Part shown: piece by piece, positions 34,187 to 43,315 of the stretch | Layout of the letters: every line of letters begins with the position of its first letter | How positions within the stretch are numbered: position 1 is the first letter of the stretch | Assembly (NCBI GenBank): GCA_963728925.1 | Contig: CAVSMB010000017.1 | Span: forward strand, 1 to 64,000 | Source of the DNA: JBBPZA01 sp963728925 | GTDB taxonomy: Bacteria; Actinomycetota; Thermoleophilia; Solirubrobacterales; Solirubrobacteraceae | Length of the DNA stretch: 64,000 nucleotides | Direction of reading: 5' to 3' | Notes under the pieces: model-generated | Told to the model about the DNA's origin: nothing | Databases searched by the model: none | The model's input: only the letters and a program-made list of their open reading frames with translations | Translations under genes and position numbers: made by a program

Positions 34187-37100
34187 TCGGCGCCTGCATG
34201 TCGGCGCTGACCTGCGCGGCGGTCAGCGCCTTGTCGTAGACGCGGACCTCGTCGATGAGCCCGTTGAAGAACTCGTCGCTCCACACCGCGTCGCCGCCGA
34301 TGCGCAGCGGGTCGTTGGACGCCGTGGCGGGCGGGACTCCCGGGCGCGCGGCGACCAGGGTGCCGTTGACGTAGATGCTCTCGGTGGTGCCGTCGTAGGT
34401 GAGTGCAAGGTGGGTCCACTGGCCGCTGGGCGGCGTGCCGGTGCCGTAGACGTCGTAGAAGCCGACCCAGCCGTTGGGCACGAGGTTGCCCGTGTCGGCC
34501 GACGCGTAGAGGCCGTAGCTCAGGGTGCCCGGCGCCTCCTTGAGGAGCACCGCGTCCCACGGGGTCAGCGAGGAGGGCTTGACCCACGCCTCCAGCGTGT
34601 AGGCGTTAGTCATGTCCAAACTCGCGCTGTCGGCCACGGTGACCCAGCTGTTGGTGCCGTTGAAGGACAGGGCCGAGCCGTAGCGGCCGGAGCTGCTCCA
34701 CGTCGCGTTGCTCAGCGTCCCGGTGTTCCCGCGGCCGGAGCCGTCGCGGGCGGTCGTGCCGCTGCCGTCGTTGAACCCGAGCGCCATCACGGGCGCGGGG
34801 CCCGCCGCCTGGTTGGCGACGGTGACCTGGCGGGCGGTGCTGGTCGTGGTGTTGCCGGCCGTGTCGCGGGCGACCGCAGTCAGCGAGTGGCTCCCGTTGC
34901 TCGCGGTCGTCGTGTCCCACGTCACCCCGTAGGGCGAGCTCGTGTCGGCCGCACCGAGGTTGGCCCCGTCGAGCTTGAACTGGACGCTCTGCACCCCGAC
35001 GTTGTCGCTCGCGTCGGCACGGACGTCGGTCGCGCCGGTGACGCTGGCCCCGGCGGCGGGCGCCGTGAGCGACACGGCCGGCGCGGTGGTGTCGGCGGGG
35101 GCGCTGCCGATGCGGGTGTTCATGTCGGTCGTGACCTGGGCCGCGGTCAGTGAGCGGTCATAGACGCGCAGCTCGTCGATCTGGCCGTCGAAGAACTCGT
35201 CGGCCCACACGCCGTCGCCGCCGATGCTCAGCACGCCGTCCGTGGTGCGGGGCGCGGAGACGCCGGTCTTGGTCGCCACCAGCGTGCCGCCCACGTAGAG
35301 GCGCATCGCGCTGCCGTCATAGGTGAGGGCGACGTGCTTCCACGCTCCGGTGCCCAGCGCGGAGGTCCCGTACACCTCGGCGTCGCCGACCGCGCCGTTG
35401 GGCTTGTTGGTCGCGGCGTCGCCGGTCGCGTACATCCCGTAGGCGAGGTTGTTCTGGCCCTCCTTGAGGAGGATGTTGTCCCAGTTCCCGCGCACCCGTG
35501 GCTTGACCCACGCCTCGAGGGTCAGCGTCGAGAGGTCGAGGTTGTCGGCGTCGGGGATCGTCACCCGGTCGTTGATCCCGTCGAAGGTGAGCGCGCCGCC
35601 GTACTTGCCGGCGGCCGTCCACGTGGGCCCGTTCTGCAGCGTGCCGTTGTTGCCGAAGCCCGATGCGTCGCGCGCCGTGGTCCCGCTGCCTTCATCGAAG
35701 GCGAGGGCGGCGACCGGGCCAGAGGGCCCGGCGTCGGCGTAGGTCGCGGTGAGGGTCGAGGCGCTCGCCGGCACCGTGATGTCGTGGACTCGCGCGCCGC
35801 CGTCCGACCAGCCGCTGAACTGGTAGACGCGGCCGCCCTTGTTGAAGCGGTCGGCCGCGGTGACCGTGGTCTTGAAGCCGATCGCCGAGGTGCCGGAGTA
35901 GGGAGCGGTGAAGGAGCGCCCGCCGTAGGAGATCGGCGCGCCGGCCGGCGAGCTGGTCACCCCGAACGGCACGGTCTCGGGCCGGATGATCGACTTGACC
36001 GTGTCGGTCTGGCCGCCGGAGTCGGTGACGCGGAGGGTGATCTCGTAGAAAGAGTCGGCGTCGTGGTCGGTCGCCGTCTGGAAGGTCGTCGAGCTGACGC
36101 CGGTCGGCTGGGTGATCGGGTGGGTGTGGTCCTGGTGGTGCAGGGTGACGTCCCACGCGTAGGCCGCAGCGGGCAGCGTGCCGTCCTCGGTGTCGGTGGC
36201 CGATCCGCGCAGGTCGAGCGTCGCGCCGTCGCGGTAGCCCGAGCCGTCGACCGGCGCGAGGATCCTCGCAACGGGCTTGTCGTTGCCGACGCTGACCGAG
36301 GTGGTTGCGGTGTCGGTGCGCCCGCGGCCGTCGTCGACGGTGACCTTGGCCGTGTACGTGCCGTTCTGGGTGTAGGTGTGCGACGGCTTTGCCCCGGTGC
36401 CGGTCGCACCGTCGCCGAAGTCCCAGGTGTAGGTGAGCGCGTCGCCGTCGGGGTCGCTCGAGGCGCTCGCGTCGAAGGCGACCGCGAGCGGCACCGAGCC
36501 CGAGGTCGGGTTCGCCGAGACCCGCGCGACCGGCGAGCGGTTGGTGGGCGAGTAGAAGACCTCGCGGATGGAGCCGTCCGAGCTGCCGGGCGTGCCGAAG
36601 GACACGTAGGCGATGTTCCCTGCGGGGTCCTGCTGGATGTCGGTGCCCGCCCAGCCCGAGCCGAAGAGGGTGACGCCCGAGCCGTCGGCGTTCATGTGCT
36701 TGAGCCCACCCGCAGCGTAATCGCCGAAGAAGACCTTGTCCTGGTAGGACGCCGGGTAGGTCGAGCCCGTATACGTAGGGCCGCCGATCACGGCGCTGTT
36801 GGGCGGGTGGGGGTAGTCGAAGGCCGGCCCGACGTTGGCGTTGGCGCCGCCCTCCTTGGCGTACTCCGGCGCGCACTGGGCCAGGTCCTGGTAGCCAGGG
36901 GTGCGGATCGTCCCCTCGTAGCAGGGCCAGCCGTAGCTCTTGCCGCCGGAGGAGATCACGTTGACCTCCTCGCGCGTGTTCCAGCCCACGTCGCCGACGA
37001 CGAGGCCCCCGCTGGGGCGCAGGGTGAAGCGGAAGGGGTTGCGAAAGCCCTTGGCGTAGAGCTTGGTGCAGACGTCTGACAGGTTGGTGTCGCTTGCGCA

Positions 37101-37811
37101 GAACGGGTGGGTCGCCAGGCCATTGCCGTTGCGGTCGATGTGCATGATCTTCCCGGACAGGCTCTGCTCGTTGTAGGTGCGCAGGGCTTGCGGGTCGACG
37201 TCGGCGAAGGAGGAGCCGTCGCCCGCGCCGACGTAGAGCGTCCCGTCGGGGGCGGAGCGGACGGTGCCGATCGAGTGTGAGGCGCCCTCGGAGGGAAGGC
37301 AGTCCAGCGTGTTCGACGGCGCCGGGCAGGTGCCGCCGGAGTACGTCCCGAGGATGGTGGTCTCCGTCCCGACGCTGCTGTCGGGGTTGAGGGTCAGGCG
37401 CGCGAGGCGCGAGACCATCGGCCCGCTGCCGTCGGGGCTGCCGGGGTTCAGCTCGGCCGTGTAGAGCAGGTAGATGTAGTGGTTGGCGATGAAGCTCGAG
37501 TCCACCGCCACGCCGAGCAGACCGCGGTCCCAGTAGGCGTTCACCTTGTTGCCGATGTCGTAGATCTGGGTCGCCACGGTCGAGCCCGGTGCGACGACCT
37601 TGAGCTGCCCGGACTTCTCGGCGACCAGCATCCGCCCGTCCGGCGTCCACGAGACCCCGGTCGGCATGGTGAGGTTGGCGGCCAGCGTGCGCTCGTCGAA
37701 GTCCGCCGGGTAGCTCGCGGCCTTGGCCGCTGGGGCGACCACGACGGCGACGAGCAGTGCGAGCACCAGGCCGAGGAGGGCCGGAACGGCGCGGGAGGAA
37801 ACGGTGGGCAT
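34176..37811 (-). CDS. Secreted sorbosone/glucose-dehydrogenase-like protein with PKD, Ig-like and two LamG domains
   Basis: A 1211-residue exported protein. Residues 1-32 are a signal peptide (VPALLGLVLALLVAVVVAPA then AKAAS). Residues ~35-410 are a six-bladed PQQ/sugar dehydrogenase-like propeller (GVSWTPDGRMLVAEKSGQLK, GRNPFRFTLRP-type KGFRNPFRF, GDVGWNTREEVN). Residues ~425-510 are a PKD domain (DASASSDPDGDALTYTWDFG, HTYTQNGTYTAKVTV). About 725-920 and 1030-1205 are two concanavalin-like LamG domains (TLEAWVKP, VALTYDG/LALTYDG, DELRVYD/DEVRVYD), separated by an Ig-like domain (VGVQSVQFKLDG). It probably binds or oxidises extracellular carbohydrate. No cell-wall anchor is seen. Translation ends inside the 3' end of the convergent flavoprotein gene. 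Confidence 0.93.
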   Translation of the reverse strand: MPTVSSRAVPALLGLVLALLVAVVVAPAAKAASYPADFDERTLAANLTMPTGVSWTPDGRMLVAEKSGQLKVVAPGSTVATQIYDIGNKVNAYWDRGLLGVAVDSSFIANHYIYLLYTAELNPGSPDGSGPMVSRLARLTLNPDSSVGTETTILGTYSGGTCPAPSNTLDCLPSEGASHSIGTVRSAPDGTLYVGAGDGSSFADVDPQALRTYNEQSLSGKIMHIDRNGNGLATHPFCASDTNLSDVCTKLYAKGFRNPFRFTLRPSGGLVVGDVGWNTREEVNVISSGGKSYGWPCYEGTIRTPGYQDLAQCAPEYAKEGGANANVGPAFDYPHPPNSAVIGGPTYTGSTYPASYQDKVFFGDYAAGGLKHMNADGSGVTLFGSGWAGTDIQQDPAGNIAYVSFGTPGSSDGSIREVFYSPTNRSPVARVSANPTSGSVPLAVAFDASASSDPDGDALTYTWDFGDGATGTGAKPSHTYTQNGTYTAKVTVDDGRGRTDTATTSVSVGNDKPVARILAPVDGSGYRDGATLDLRGSATDTEDGTLPAAAYAWDVTLHHQDHTHPITQPTGVSSTTFQTATDHDADSFYEITLRVTDSGGQTDTVKSIIRPETVPFGVTSSPAGAPISYGGRSFTAPYSGTSAIGFKTTVTAADRFNKGGRVYQFSGWSDGGARVHDITVPASASTLTATYADAGPSGPVAALAFDEGSGTTARDASGFGNNGTLQNGPTWTAAGKYGGALTFDGINDRVTIPDADNLDLSTLTLEAWVKPRVRGNWDNILLKEGQNNLAYGMYATGDAATNKPNGAVGDAEVYGTSALGTGAWKHVALTYDGSAMRLYVGGTLVATKTGVSAPRTTDGVLSIGGDGVWADEFFDGQIDELRVYDRSLTAAQVTTDMNTRIGSAPADTTAPAVSLTAPAAGASVTGATDVRADASDNVGVQSVQFKLDGANLGAADTSSPYGVTWDTTTASNGSHSLTAVARDTAGNTTTSTARQVTVANQAAGPAPVMALGFNDGSGTTARDGSGRGNTGTLSNATWSSSGRYGSALSFNGTNSWVTVADSASLDMTNAYTLEAWVKPSSLTPWDAVLLKEAPGTLSYGLYASADTGNLVPNGWVGFYDVYGTGTPPSGQWTHLALTYDGTTESIYVNGTLVAARPGVPPATASNDPLRIGGDAVWSDEFFNGLIDEVRVYDKALTAAQVSADMQAPITP

Positions 37812-38055
37812 CGAGATCCTTCTCGGTGGGCGTCTGCGAGATCCGTCCAGATCCCGGCCTTCACTTCAAGCTCCGGAGTCCAGTGCTGACCTCAACCCTA
37901 GTCCGGGCGCGAGGTTGCGGTTTGTGCGTCGCAGCACACAACGGTTCGCTGCGCTGGGTGCTTTCGGCGGGGACACGAAGGACATCGGCGGACTTACGGG
38001 GTCGTAATGGCGCGGCGATCAGGCGGGCCGTCCGGCGGGCGCGCGGGCGCTCGCC

Positions 38056-38367
38056 TCAGGTCAACGCGCGGACGGCCGCCGCGGCCACCGCGGCGACGAC
38101 GATGGTCACGACGATGGAGGCGCGCAGGGCGATGCTGACGCCCGCGGCGACGAGGCCGGCGGCGCGCGCGTCGAGCGCGAACCCGCCCTGCGCGTCGGTG
38201 AACGTCTCGGCCACCACGAGCGCCGCGAGCAGCGCCGCGGGGAGCAGGGCGATGAAGGTCGCGGCGCGCGGCGGCAGCTCGCGGCCGCCGAGGAGCACGG
38301 GCCCGGCCGCCTTGATCAGCGCGGTCGCCACGGCGAGCCCACCCACGGTGATCCACACCGCGCTCAT
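38056..38367 (-). CDS. azlD: AzlD, branched-chain amino acid exporter small subunit
   Basis: A 103-residue protein with three hydrophobic segments: WITVGGLAVATALIKAAGPV, LPPRAATFIALLPAALLAAL and a C-terminal ASIVVTIVVAAVAAAAVRA. The order and size match AzlD, the small partner of AzlC; in Bacillus and Corynebacterium (as BrnE) the pair exports branched-chain amino acids. ATG 38367 gives MSAVWITVG. It lies 37 bases downstream of azlC because of a 41-bp tandem duplication. Confidence 0.88.
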   Translation of the reverse strand: MSAVWITVGGLAVATALIKAAGPVLLGGRELPPRAATFIALLPAALLAALVVAETFTDAQGGFALDARAAGLVAAGVSIALRASIVVTIVVAAVAAAAVRALT

Positions 38368-38433
38368 CGGCGCGCCAGCCCCACCAGCGCGGTCCAATCC
38401 GCGCTCACCGGTGCGCCAGCCCCACCAGCGCGG
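38361..38433. repeat. 41-bp period tandem duplication at the azlC/azlD junction
   Basis: The 31-32 base block beginning CGCTCA(T/C)CGG at 38361 recurs at 38402 and both end with the same 21-base stretch (38372-38392 and 38413-38433). One copy holds the azlD ATG, the other the azlC TGA. Before duplication stop and start would have overlapped (ATGA). Confidence 0.85.
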
Positions 38434-39100
38434 CGGCCGAGGCCGCGATGATCGGCACACCCGCCGGGGCGACCGGCACGAGCGCGAGAGCGATCCCGGC
38501 GCCGATCAGCGCCGTCGCCACGCCGCGGCGGTCGCGCAGCTCGGGCACGAGCAGGGCGAGGAAGAAGGCTGGGAAAATCGCGTCGAGGCCGAGCGTGAGC
38601 GGGTCGCCGACCAGCCCGCCCAGGACGACGCCGAGGACGGTGCCCAGGACCCACATCGGGTACTGGGGCAGCGTCGCCCCGAGCATCACGAGAGGGTCGA
38701 AGCGCCCGCCGCCGCGGTTGGCGATCGCCCATGAGGCGTCGACCACCGCCTGTCCGGTCAGCGCCCGTCGCCACCGCCCGCCACGCATCGAGGGCGCCAA
38801 CGCGATGCCCATCGGCGCGAAGCGCAGGTTGAGCAGCACACCGGCGAGGATGGCCGCGAACGCTCCGCCGCCCCCCTGGAGCACGGCGAGTGCGGCGAAC
38901 TGGGCCGAGCCCGCGAAGAGGATGACCGACATGACGATCGGCGCAACCGAGCCCATCACGGGGCGGGCGACGACGCCGAAGGAGAAGGACAGGACCAGCG
39001 CCGCGAGGCCGAGCGGGAGCCCGGCCCGAACCCCCTCGCGCAGCCGCTCGCGGTCCGGGCGTGTCTCCTCCGCGGCGGGCGGGTCGACGGCGGCGGCCAT
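38405..39100 (-). CDS. azlC: AzlC, branched-chain amino acid exporter large subunit
   Basis: A 231-residue protein with about six or seven membrane helices. Family signatures: FSFGVVARPVMGSVAPIVMS, VILFAGSAQFAALAVL, GVLLNLRFAPMGIALAPSMR and TGQAVVDASWAIAN (AzlC D-E-S/A motif). It forms the exporter with AzlD for branched-chain amino acids. The N-terminus is a charged cytosolic leader of about 25 residues. Its last codons lie in one copy of a 41-bp duplication, so the original C-terminus would have been one substitution different (LVGLARR rather than LVGLAHR) and coupled to azlD. Confidence 0.93.
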   Translation of the reverse strand: MAAAVDPPAAEETRPDRERLREGVRAGLPLGLAALVLSFSFGVVARPVMGSVAPIVMSVILFAGSAQFAALAVLQGGGGAFAAILAGVLLNLRFAPMGIALAPSMRGGRWRRALTGQAVVDASWAIANRGGGRFDPLVMLGATLPQYPMWVLGTVLGVVLGGLVGDPLTLGLDAIFPAFFLALLVPELRDRRGVATALIGAGIALALVPVAPAGVPIIAASAAALVGLAHR

Positions 39101-39197
39101 CGCCGCGGGACGCTATCCCAGCCCAGTCGTCGGGCAACAGGAGCGCATCGGCCGCCTCGGAAGGGATCGCCCGCGGGCGGGCGATGACCGCGGCGGG

Positions 39198-40673
39198 CTA
39201 TCCAACGGGGGCGTAGGCCACCACGCCACCCGGGGCTCGCGACGGCTGGGTCGGTCCCGCGAACTCGCCGTAGCCCGCGAGCAGGTACCCGCCGGCGACG
39301 GTGACCCCGCCGGCCAACAGCCCACCGGGGCGGGCGCTCCACAGCAGCCGGCCGGAGGCGGCGGCCCAGGCCCGCAGCCGCCCGCCGGTGTTGGGGACGA
39401 CGACGACGCCGCCGGCCTCGGTCACCGCTCCCAGCGTGATGCCGTGGACGCGTCGGCGCCAGCGGGTCGCGCCCGTCGCGGCATCGAGGCGGAAGAGGTC
39501 GGTTCGGTTGCCCGGATCGTCGAGATCCGGATAAGGAGCGAGGGCCGCACGGACGAAGCGATTGCACGTGACCCAGATCGAGCCGCGTGCCACCGCAGCC
39601 GTTGTCATCACCCCGCCGAGATGACTCCCACGACACAGGCGCCGCCGCCACACCGTTGCGCCGGTCTCACGGTCGAGCGCTGCATAGCGGCCGGCCTTGT
39701 CGCCGACGCCGATCGCGGCCCGGCGCCCGATGCTGAACAGGTTCGGGCTCGCGCCGATGTCATAGTCGCAGCAGCCACCGAAGAACGTGTAGACGTCGTC
39801 GCGGGTGAACTGCCGCTTCCAGACGATGTGACCGTCGCGCACGCGCAGAGCGAGCAGCGCGTCGGTGCGAGGACCGGCAGGCCCCTGGTAAGCCTGTCCG
39901 GTGCCGATGTAGGCGAGGCCGCGCCGTCGGTCGATCGCGGCCGAGGACCACACCGAGCCGCCGGGACCGTCGCGGTCCGGGCGCATCACCCACGTGCGCC
40001 AGCGCAGCCGCCCGGTCCGGGCGTCCAGCGCCACCACGCTGCCGCGGAAGTCGTAGGAAGGAAGCTGGATGGCGTTCTGAACGGACGAGACACCGACGAC
40101 GAGGATGTCGCCCACGACCACCGGCGACGAGTAGAGCACGGTGGCGAGGTGGGAGTCGAGCAGCGTGGACCAACGGATCCGCCCGCTCCGCCGCGATACG
40201 GCCACGACGTGGCCGTCGCCGGTGCTGACATACACCGATCCGCCGTCGACGCCAGGGGACGAGTTCACCTGGGTGAAGGGACTCGGCGCCACGTCGACCG
40301 GCGTCCGCCACAGGACACGGCCGCTCCCGAGGGCCGCGGCCGTCAGCTCACCGCGCCAGTCGCCGTAATAGGCGACGCAACCGACCACCGCGGGAGTCGC
40401 GGTCACGGTGGGTGGGAGACCGCTCGTGAACCCCTCGCGCCGAGCCGCCCACGTCACCCGCAGTCGGTGCGCCGTGCGTTCGTCGATCGACCCGGATCGG
40501 CGCTGGCTGCGAGAGTTCTCGAGATCGGCTCCGTAGGAGGGCCAGGTTCCGCGACACGGGCCGCCGCGACCGCTTGCTGCTGGGGTGCGACGAGCCTCGC
40601 CAGTCGCGCTCCCCGCCATCGCGGACGCGCCGGCGAGCACGAGCAGGAGCACGACCCCCGACCTCGTTGCCAT
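39198..40673 (-). CDS. Secreted PQQ-type beta-propeller protein
   Basis: A 491-residue exported protein. Residues 1-24 form a signal peptide (SGVVLLLVLAGASAMAGSAT), then WPSYGADLENSRSQRR, the usual opening of quinoprotein alcohol-dehydrogenase-like propellers. Repeats with A-x-D-x-x-T-G-x-x-x-W (VVALDARTGRLRWRT, ALRVRDGHIVWKR, YAALDRETGATVWRR, RLDAATGATRWRR) define the blades. A GGCCDYDIGASPNLFSI segment carries adjacent Cys as in the PQQ-binding vicinal disulfide of alcohol dehydrogenases, so PQQ binding is plausible. No cytochrome c domain is present. The ATG is 24 bases after the pyruvate dehydrogenase-like stop. Confidence 0.85.
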   Translation of the reverse strand: MATRSGVVLLLVLAGASAMAGSATGEARRTPAASGRGGPCRGTWPSYGADLENSRSQRRSGSIDERTAHRLRVTWAARREGFTSGLPPTVTATPAVVGCVAYYGDWRGELTAAALGSGRVLWRTPVDVAPSPFTQVNSSPGVDGGSVYVSTGDGHVVAVSRRSGRIRWSTLLDSHLATVLYSSPVVVGDILVVGVSSVQNAIQLPSYDFRGSVVALDARTGRLRWRTWVMRPDRDGPGGSVWSSAAIDRRRGLAYIGTGQAYQGPAGPRTDALLALRVRDGHIVWKRQFTRDDVYTFFGGCCDYDIGASPNLFSIGRRAAIGVGDKAGRYAALDRETGATVWRRRLCRGSHLGGVMTTAAVARGSIWVTCNRFVRAALAPYPDLDDPGNRTDLFRLDAATGATRWRRRVHGITLGAVTEAGGVVVVPNTGGRLRAWAAASGRLLWSARPGGLLAGGVTVAGGYLLAGYGEFAGPTQPSRAPGGVVAYAPVG

Positions 40674-40696
40674 GAGCCTCTCGACCCGTCGCCTCG

Positions 40697-43048
40697 TCAC
40701 GAGCGGCGGCCCTCGAGCAGGTCGACCGCCGCTCCAACGACCGTGTCGGTGTCGATGCCGAAGTGCCGGTAGAGGTCCTCCACGTCGCCGGACTGGCCGA
40801 AGTCGTCGACCCCCAGGCAGGCCATCGGCGTGGAGCCGACCGCCGACAGGAAGGAGAGCGTGTGCGGGTGGCCGTCGAGGACGCTGACGATGGGGGCGGC
40901 GCGGTCCGCGGGCAGCAGCGCGTCGAGGACGGCGTCCGAGCCGTCGGCCAGCCCGTGCCGGCACCGCAGCGCGCGGAAGACGAGGTCGGGTGAGGTCAGG
41001 CACACCACGTCACAAGCGATCCCGTCGCGCTCGAGGGCGTCGGCGCCGGCAAGCACCTCGGGCATGACGGCGCCGACGCCGACCAGCGTGACCGAGGGCG
41101 CGGGGGCCGCCGCCCGCAGCCGGTAGCCGCCCGACAGCGCCTGGCGGCGCCGTTGCTCGCGTCTCTCGGGGTCCTCCGGGACCGCGGCGAGCCGCTGGTC
41201 GAGCGGGCGCGTGGTGAGCCGGAAGTAGGAGGACGTTCCGTCGGGCCGCCCCAGACGTGACAGCGCGCTGAGCAGCGTCCACTCGAGATCCTGCCCGAAG
41301 GCCGGCTCCCACGCGATGCATCGAGGCTGCTCGAGCCCGACCGACGGCGTGATGATCGACTGATGCGCTCCGCCTTCGGGCGCAAGGGTGACCCCGGAGG
41401 GCGTGCCGACGAGGATCGACTGGCCGCCGGCGTAGAGGCCGAACGACCAGGGCTCCAGGGCGCGGTTGACGAAGGGGTCGTAGAGCGTGCCGATCGGGAG
41501 CAGCGCCTGACCGTCGCGTGACCACGTTGCCCCCAGCTCCCCGAGCAGCCCGACGAGGTTGCCCTCGGCGATCCCCAGCTCGATGTGCTGCCCGTGGGCG
41601 GTCTCACGCCATCGCACCAGGGTGTCGGTGTCGTCGGCGAACCAGTCGATCCGCTCGCCGAGGTGCCAGATTCCCGCGCGGTTGATCCAGCCGCCGAGGT
41701 TGGTCGATGACGCGACGTCCGGGCTGACGGTCACGACGTGCGCCGCCACCTCCGGCGCGACGTGCGAGAGGTCGACGAAGAAGCGACCGAACGCCTGCTG
41801 GGTCGATGCCCGCCCCGTGTGCGTGCGCCCGACGTCGACCGGGGCCACGGGCGCGGTACGCGGCTCGACCGGGTCGCGCTTCAGCCGCTCGGCGCTTTGT
41901 CGACACAGCAGCGCCTCGGCGGTGCCGTCGGCGAACCGAGCCCACGGGTCTGCGACATCCGCCCCGGTCGCCCGTGCCAGCTGCGCCCACTGCTCATCCG
42001 ACAGCAACGCCGAGTGATTGGCCGGGTGGCCCTGGGTCGCCAGCCGCCAGGCCTTGATCGTGTAGGCGAAAACAACCGATGGCCGGTCGCCGACGGCGTC
42101 GGCCCGTGCGAAGGCGTCCAGCAGGTCCCCGAGATCGTGCCCTCCCAGGTCGCGGATCGCACGCAGCAGCTCCTCGTCGCCGAGCTCGCTCACGATCCGT
42201 GCCAGGTCCCGCCGGCCGAAGCCGCTGCCGGGCAGACGCTCGCGCAGCTCGGCCGCATCGGACCGAAGGAGACGCTGGTACTCCTCGTTGGGCATCTCGT
42301 CGATCCGGGCGCGCAGCGCCTCGCCACCCTCGCGCTCGAAGAGCATCCGCAGCCGGCGACCGTACCTGACGGCGACCGTGTGCCAACCGGCCGCGTCGAA
42401 CATCGACGCCAGGCGATCTGCGGCGATGTTCGGCACGATGCGATCAAGCGACTGGCGGTTCAGGTCGACGATCCAGAGGACCTCGCCCAGGTACGGCACG
42501 ACCGGGTCGACGAGCGCCTCCCAGATCGCTCCTTCGTCGAGCTCGGCGTCTCCGAGCAGGGCGACCTGGCGGCCCCCCTGCGGCACGTCGAAGTGTCCGG
42601 CGACGTAGCGGTGGGCGATCGCGCTCCAGATCGGCGCGGTGGCGCCGATGCCGACCGAGCCCGTCGAGAAGTCCGCCGGAACGGGGTCCTTGAGCCGGCT
42701 CGGATAGCTCTGGAGGCCGCCGAACGCGCGCAGCGTCGTCAGGTACGTCGCGTCGAGCTGACCCAGCAGGTACTCGATGGCGTGCAGCACCGGTGAGGCG
42801 TGCGGCTTGACCGACACGCGATCCGGCGCCCGAAGGTGTCCGAACCACAGCGCGGTCATCGCCGACACCATGGAGGCCGACGAGGCCTGATGGCCGCCGA
42901 CCTTCACCCCCGACGGCGTCCGCCGCACCTTGTTGGCGTGGTGCACGATCGTCGCCGCGAGCCACAGCACACGGTCCTGGACCGCCTCGAGAACGGCCGG
43001 GTCGGTCGTGGGCCGGGCGACGGTCACGCCGCGCAGTTCATCGTGCAC
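40697..43048 (-). CDS. Pyruvate dehydrogenase E1-like (homodimeric, transketolase-type) enzyme
   Basis: A 783-residue thiamine-diphosphate enzyme of the AceE/transketolase group. The N-terminal TPP domain has KPHASPVLHAIEYLLGQLDA, STGSVGIGATAPIWSAIAHR and the TPP signature GDAELDEGAIWEA with DLNRQSLD. The pyrimidine domain shows FVDLSHVAPEVAAHVVTVSP, QHIELGIAEGNLVGLLGELG and EGGAHQSIITPSVGLEQPRC. A transketolase C-terminal domain ends the protein. It is about 100 residues shorter than typical AceE. No E2 or E3 gene adjoins, so it may serve a distant complex or act on another 2-oxoacid. Start codon GTG/ATG near 43048 is taken from the longest homologous frame. Confidence 0.88.
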   Translation of the reverse strand: MHDELRGVTVARPTTDPAVLEAVQDRVLWLAATIVHHANKVRRTPSGVKVGGHQASSASMVSAMTALWFGHLRAPDRVSVKPHASPVLHAIEYLLGQLDATYLTTLRAFGGLQSYPSRLKDPVPADFSTGSVGIGATAPIWSAIAHRYVAGHFDVPQGGRQVALLGDAELDEGAIWEALVDPVVPYLGEVLWIVDLNRQSLDRIVPNIAADRLASMFDAAGWHTVAVRYGRRLRMLFEREGGEALRARIDEMPNEEYQRLLRSDAAELRERLPGSGFGRRDLARIVSELGDEELLRAIRDLGGHDLGDLLDAFARADAVGDRPSVVFAYTIKAWRLATQGHPANHSALLSDEQWAQLARATGADVADPWARFADGTAEALLCRQSAERLKRDPVEPRTAPVAPVDVGRTHTGRASTQQAFGRFFVDLSHVAPEVAAHVVTVSPDVASSTNLGGWINRAGIWHLGERIDWFADDTDTLVRWRETAHGQHIELGIAEGNLVGLLGELGATWSRDGQALLPIGTLYDPFVNRALEPWSFGLYAGGQSILVGTPSGVTLAPEGGAHQSIITPSVGLEQPRCIAWEPAFGQDLEWTLLSALSRLGRPDGTSSYFRLTTRPLDQRLAAVPEDPERREQRRRQALSGGYRLRAAAPAPSVTLVGVGAVMPEVLAGADALERDGIACDVVCLTSPDLVFRALRCRHGLADGSDAVLDALLPADRAAPIVSVLDGHPHTLSFLSAVGSTPMACLGVDDFGQSGDVEDLYRHFGIDTDTVVGAAVDLLEGRRS

Positions 43049-43315
43049 GACGTCGCTTGTCTACGGCGCGGGCCCTGAGCGCCCGCCTCAGCACCAGATC
43101 TCGGAGATCGGCCGAGCCTTCGCCGCTTTGGCGAGATGTCGCACGCCATAGGCGTCCTCGTCCCGCAGACGTCGTGCCCGTCGGCGCGAGCTCGAGGCCT
43201 TGAAGGACGGTAGCCCGTCAGCCAGGCCGCGGATGGGGGACCCGATGGCCGTCGCCGGGGCGGCGACCCCCGCCGACCTGGGCCCGGACTCGGTCGCCGT
43301 CGTGGCCTGAGGCGC

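Noticed and set aside
43049..43315. Short minus-strand frame ending AKARPISEIWC upstream of the E1-like gene
   Set aside because: It looks protein-like over 20 residues but has no start, partner or recognised family.
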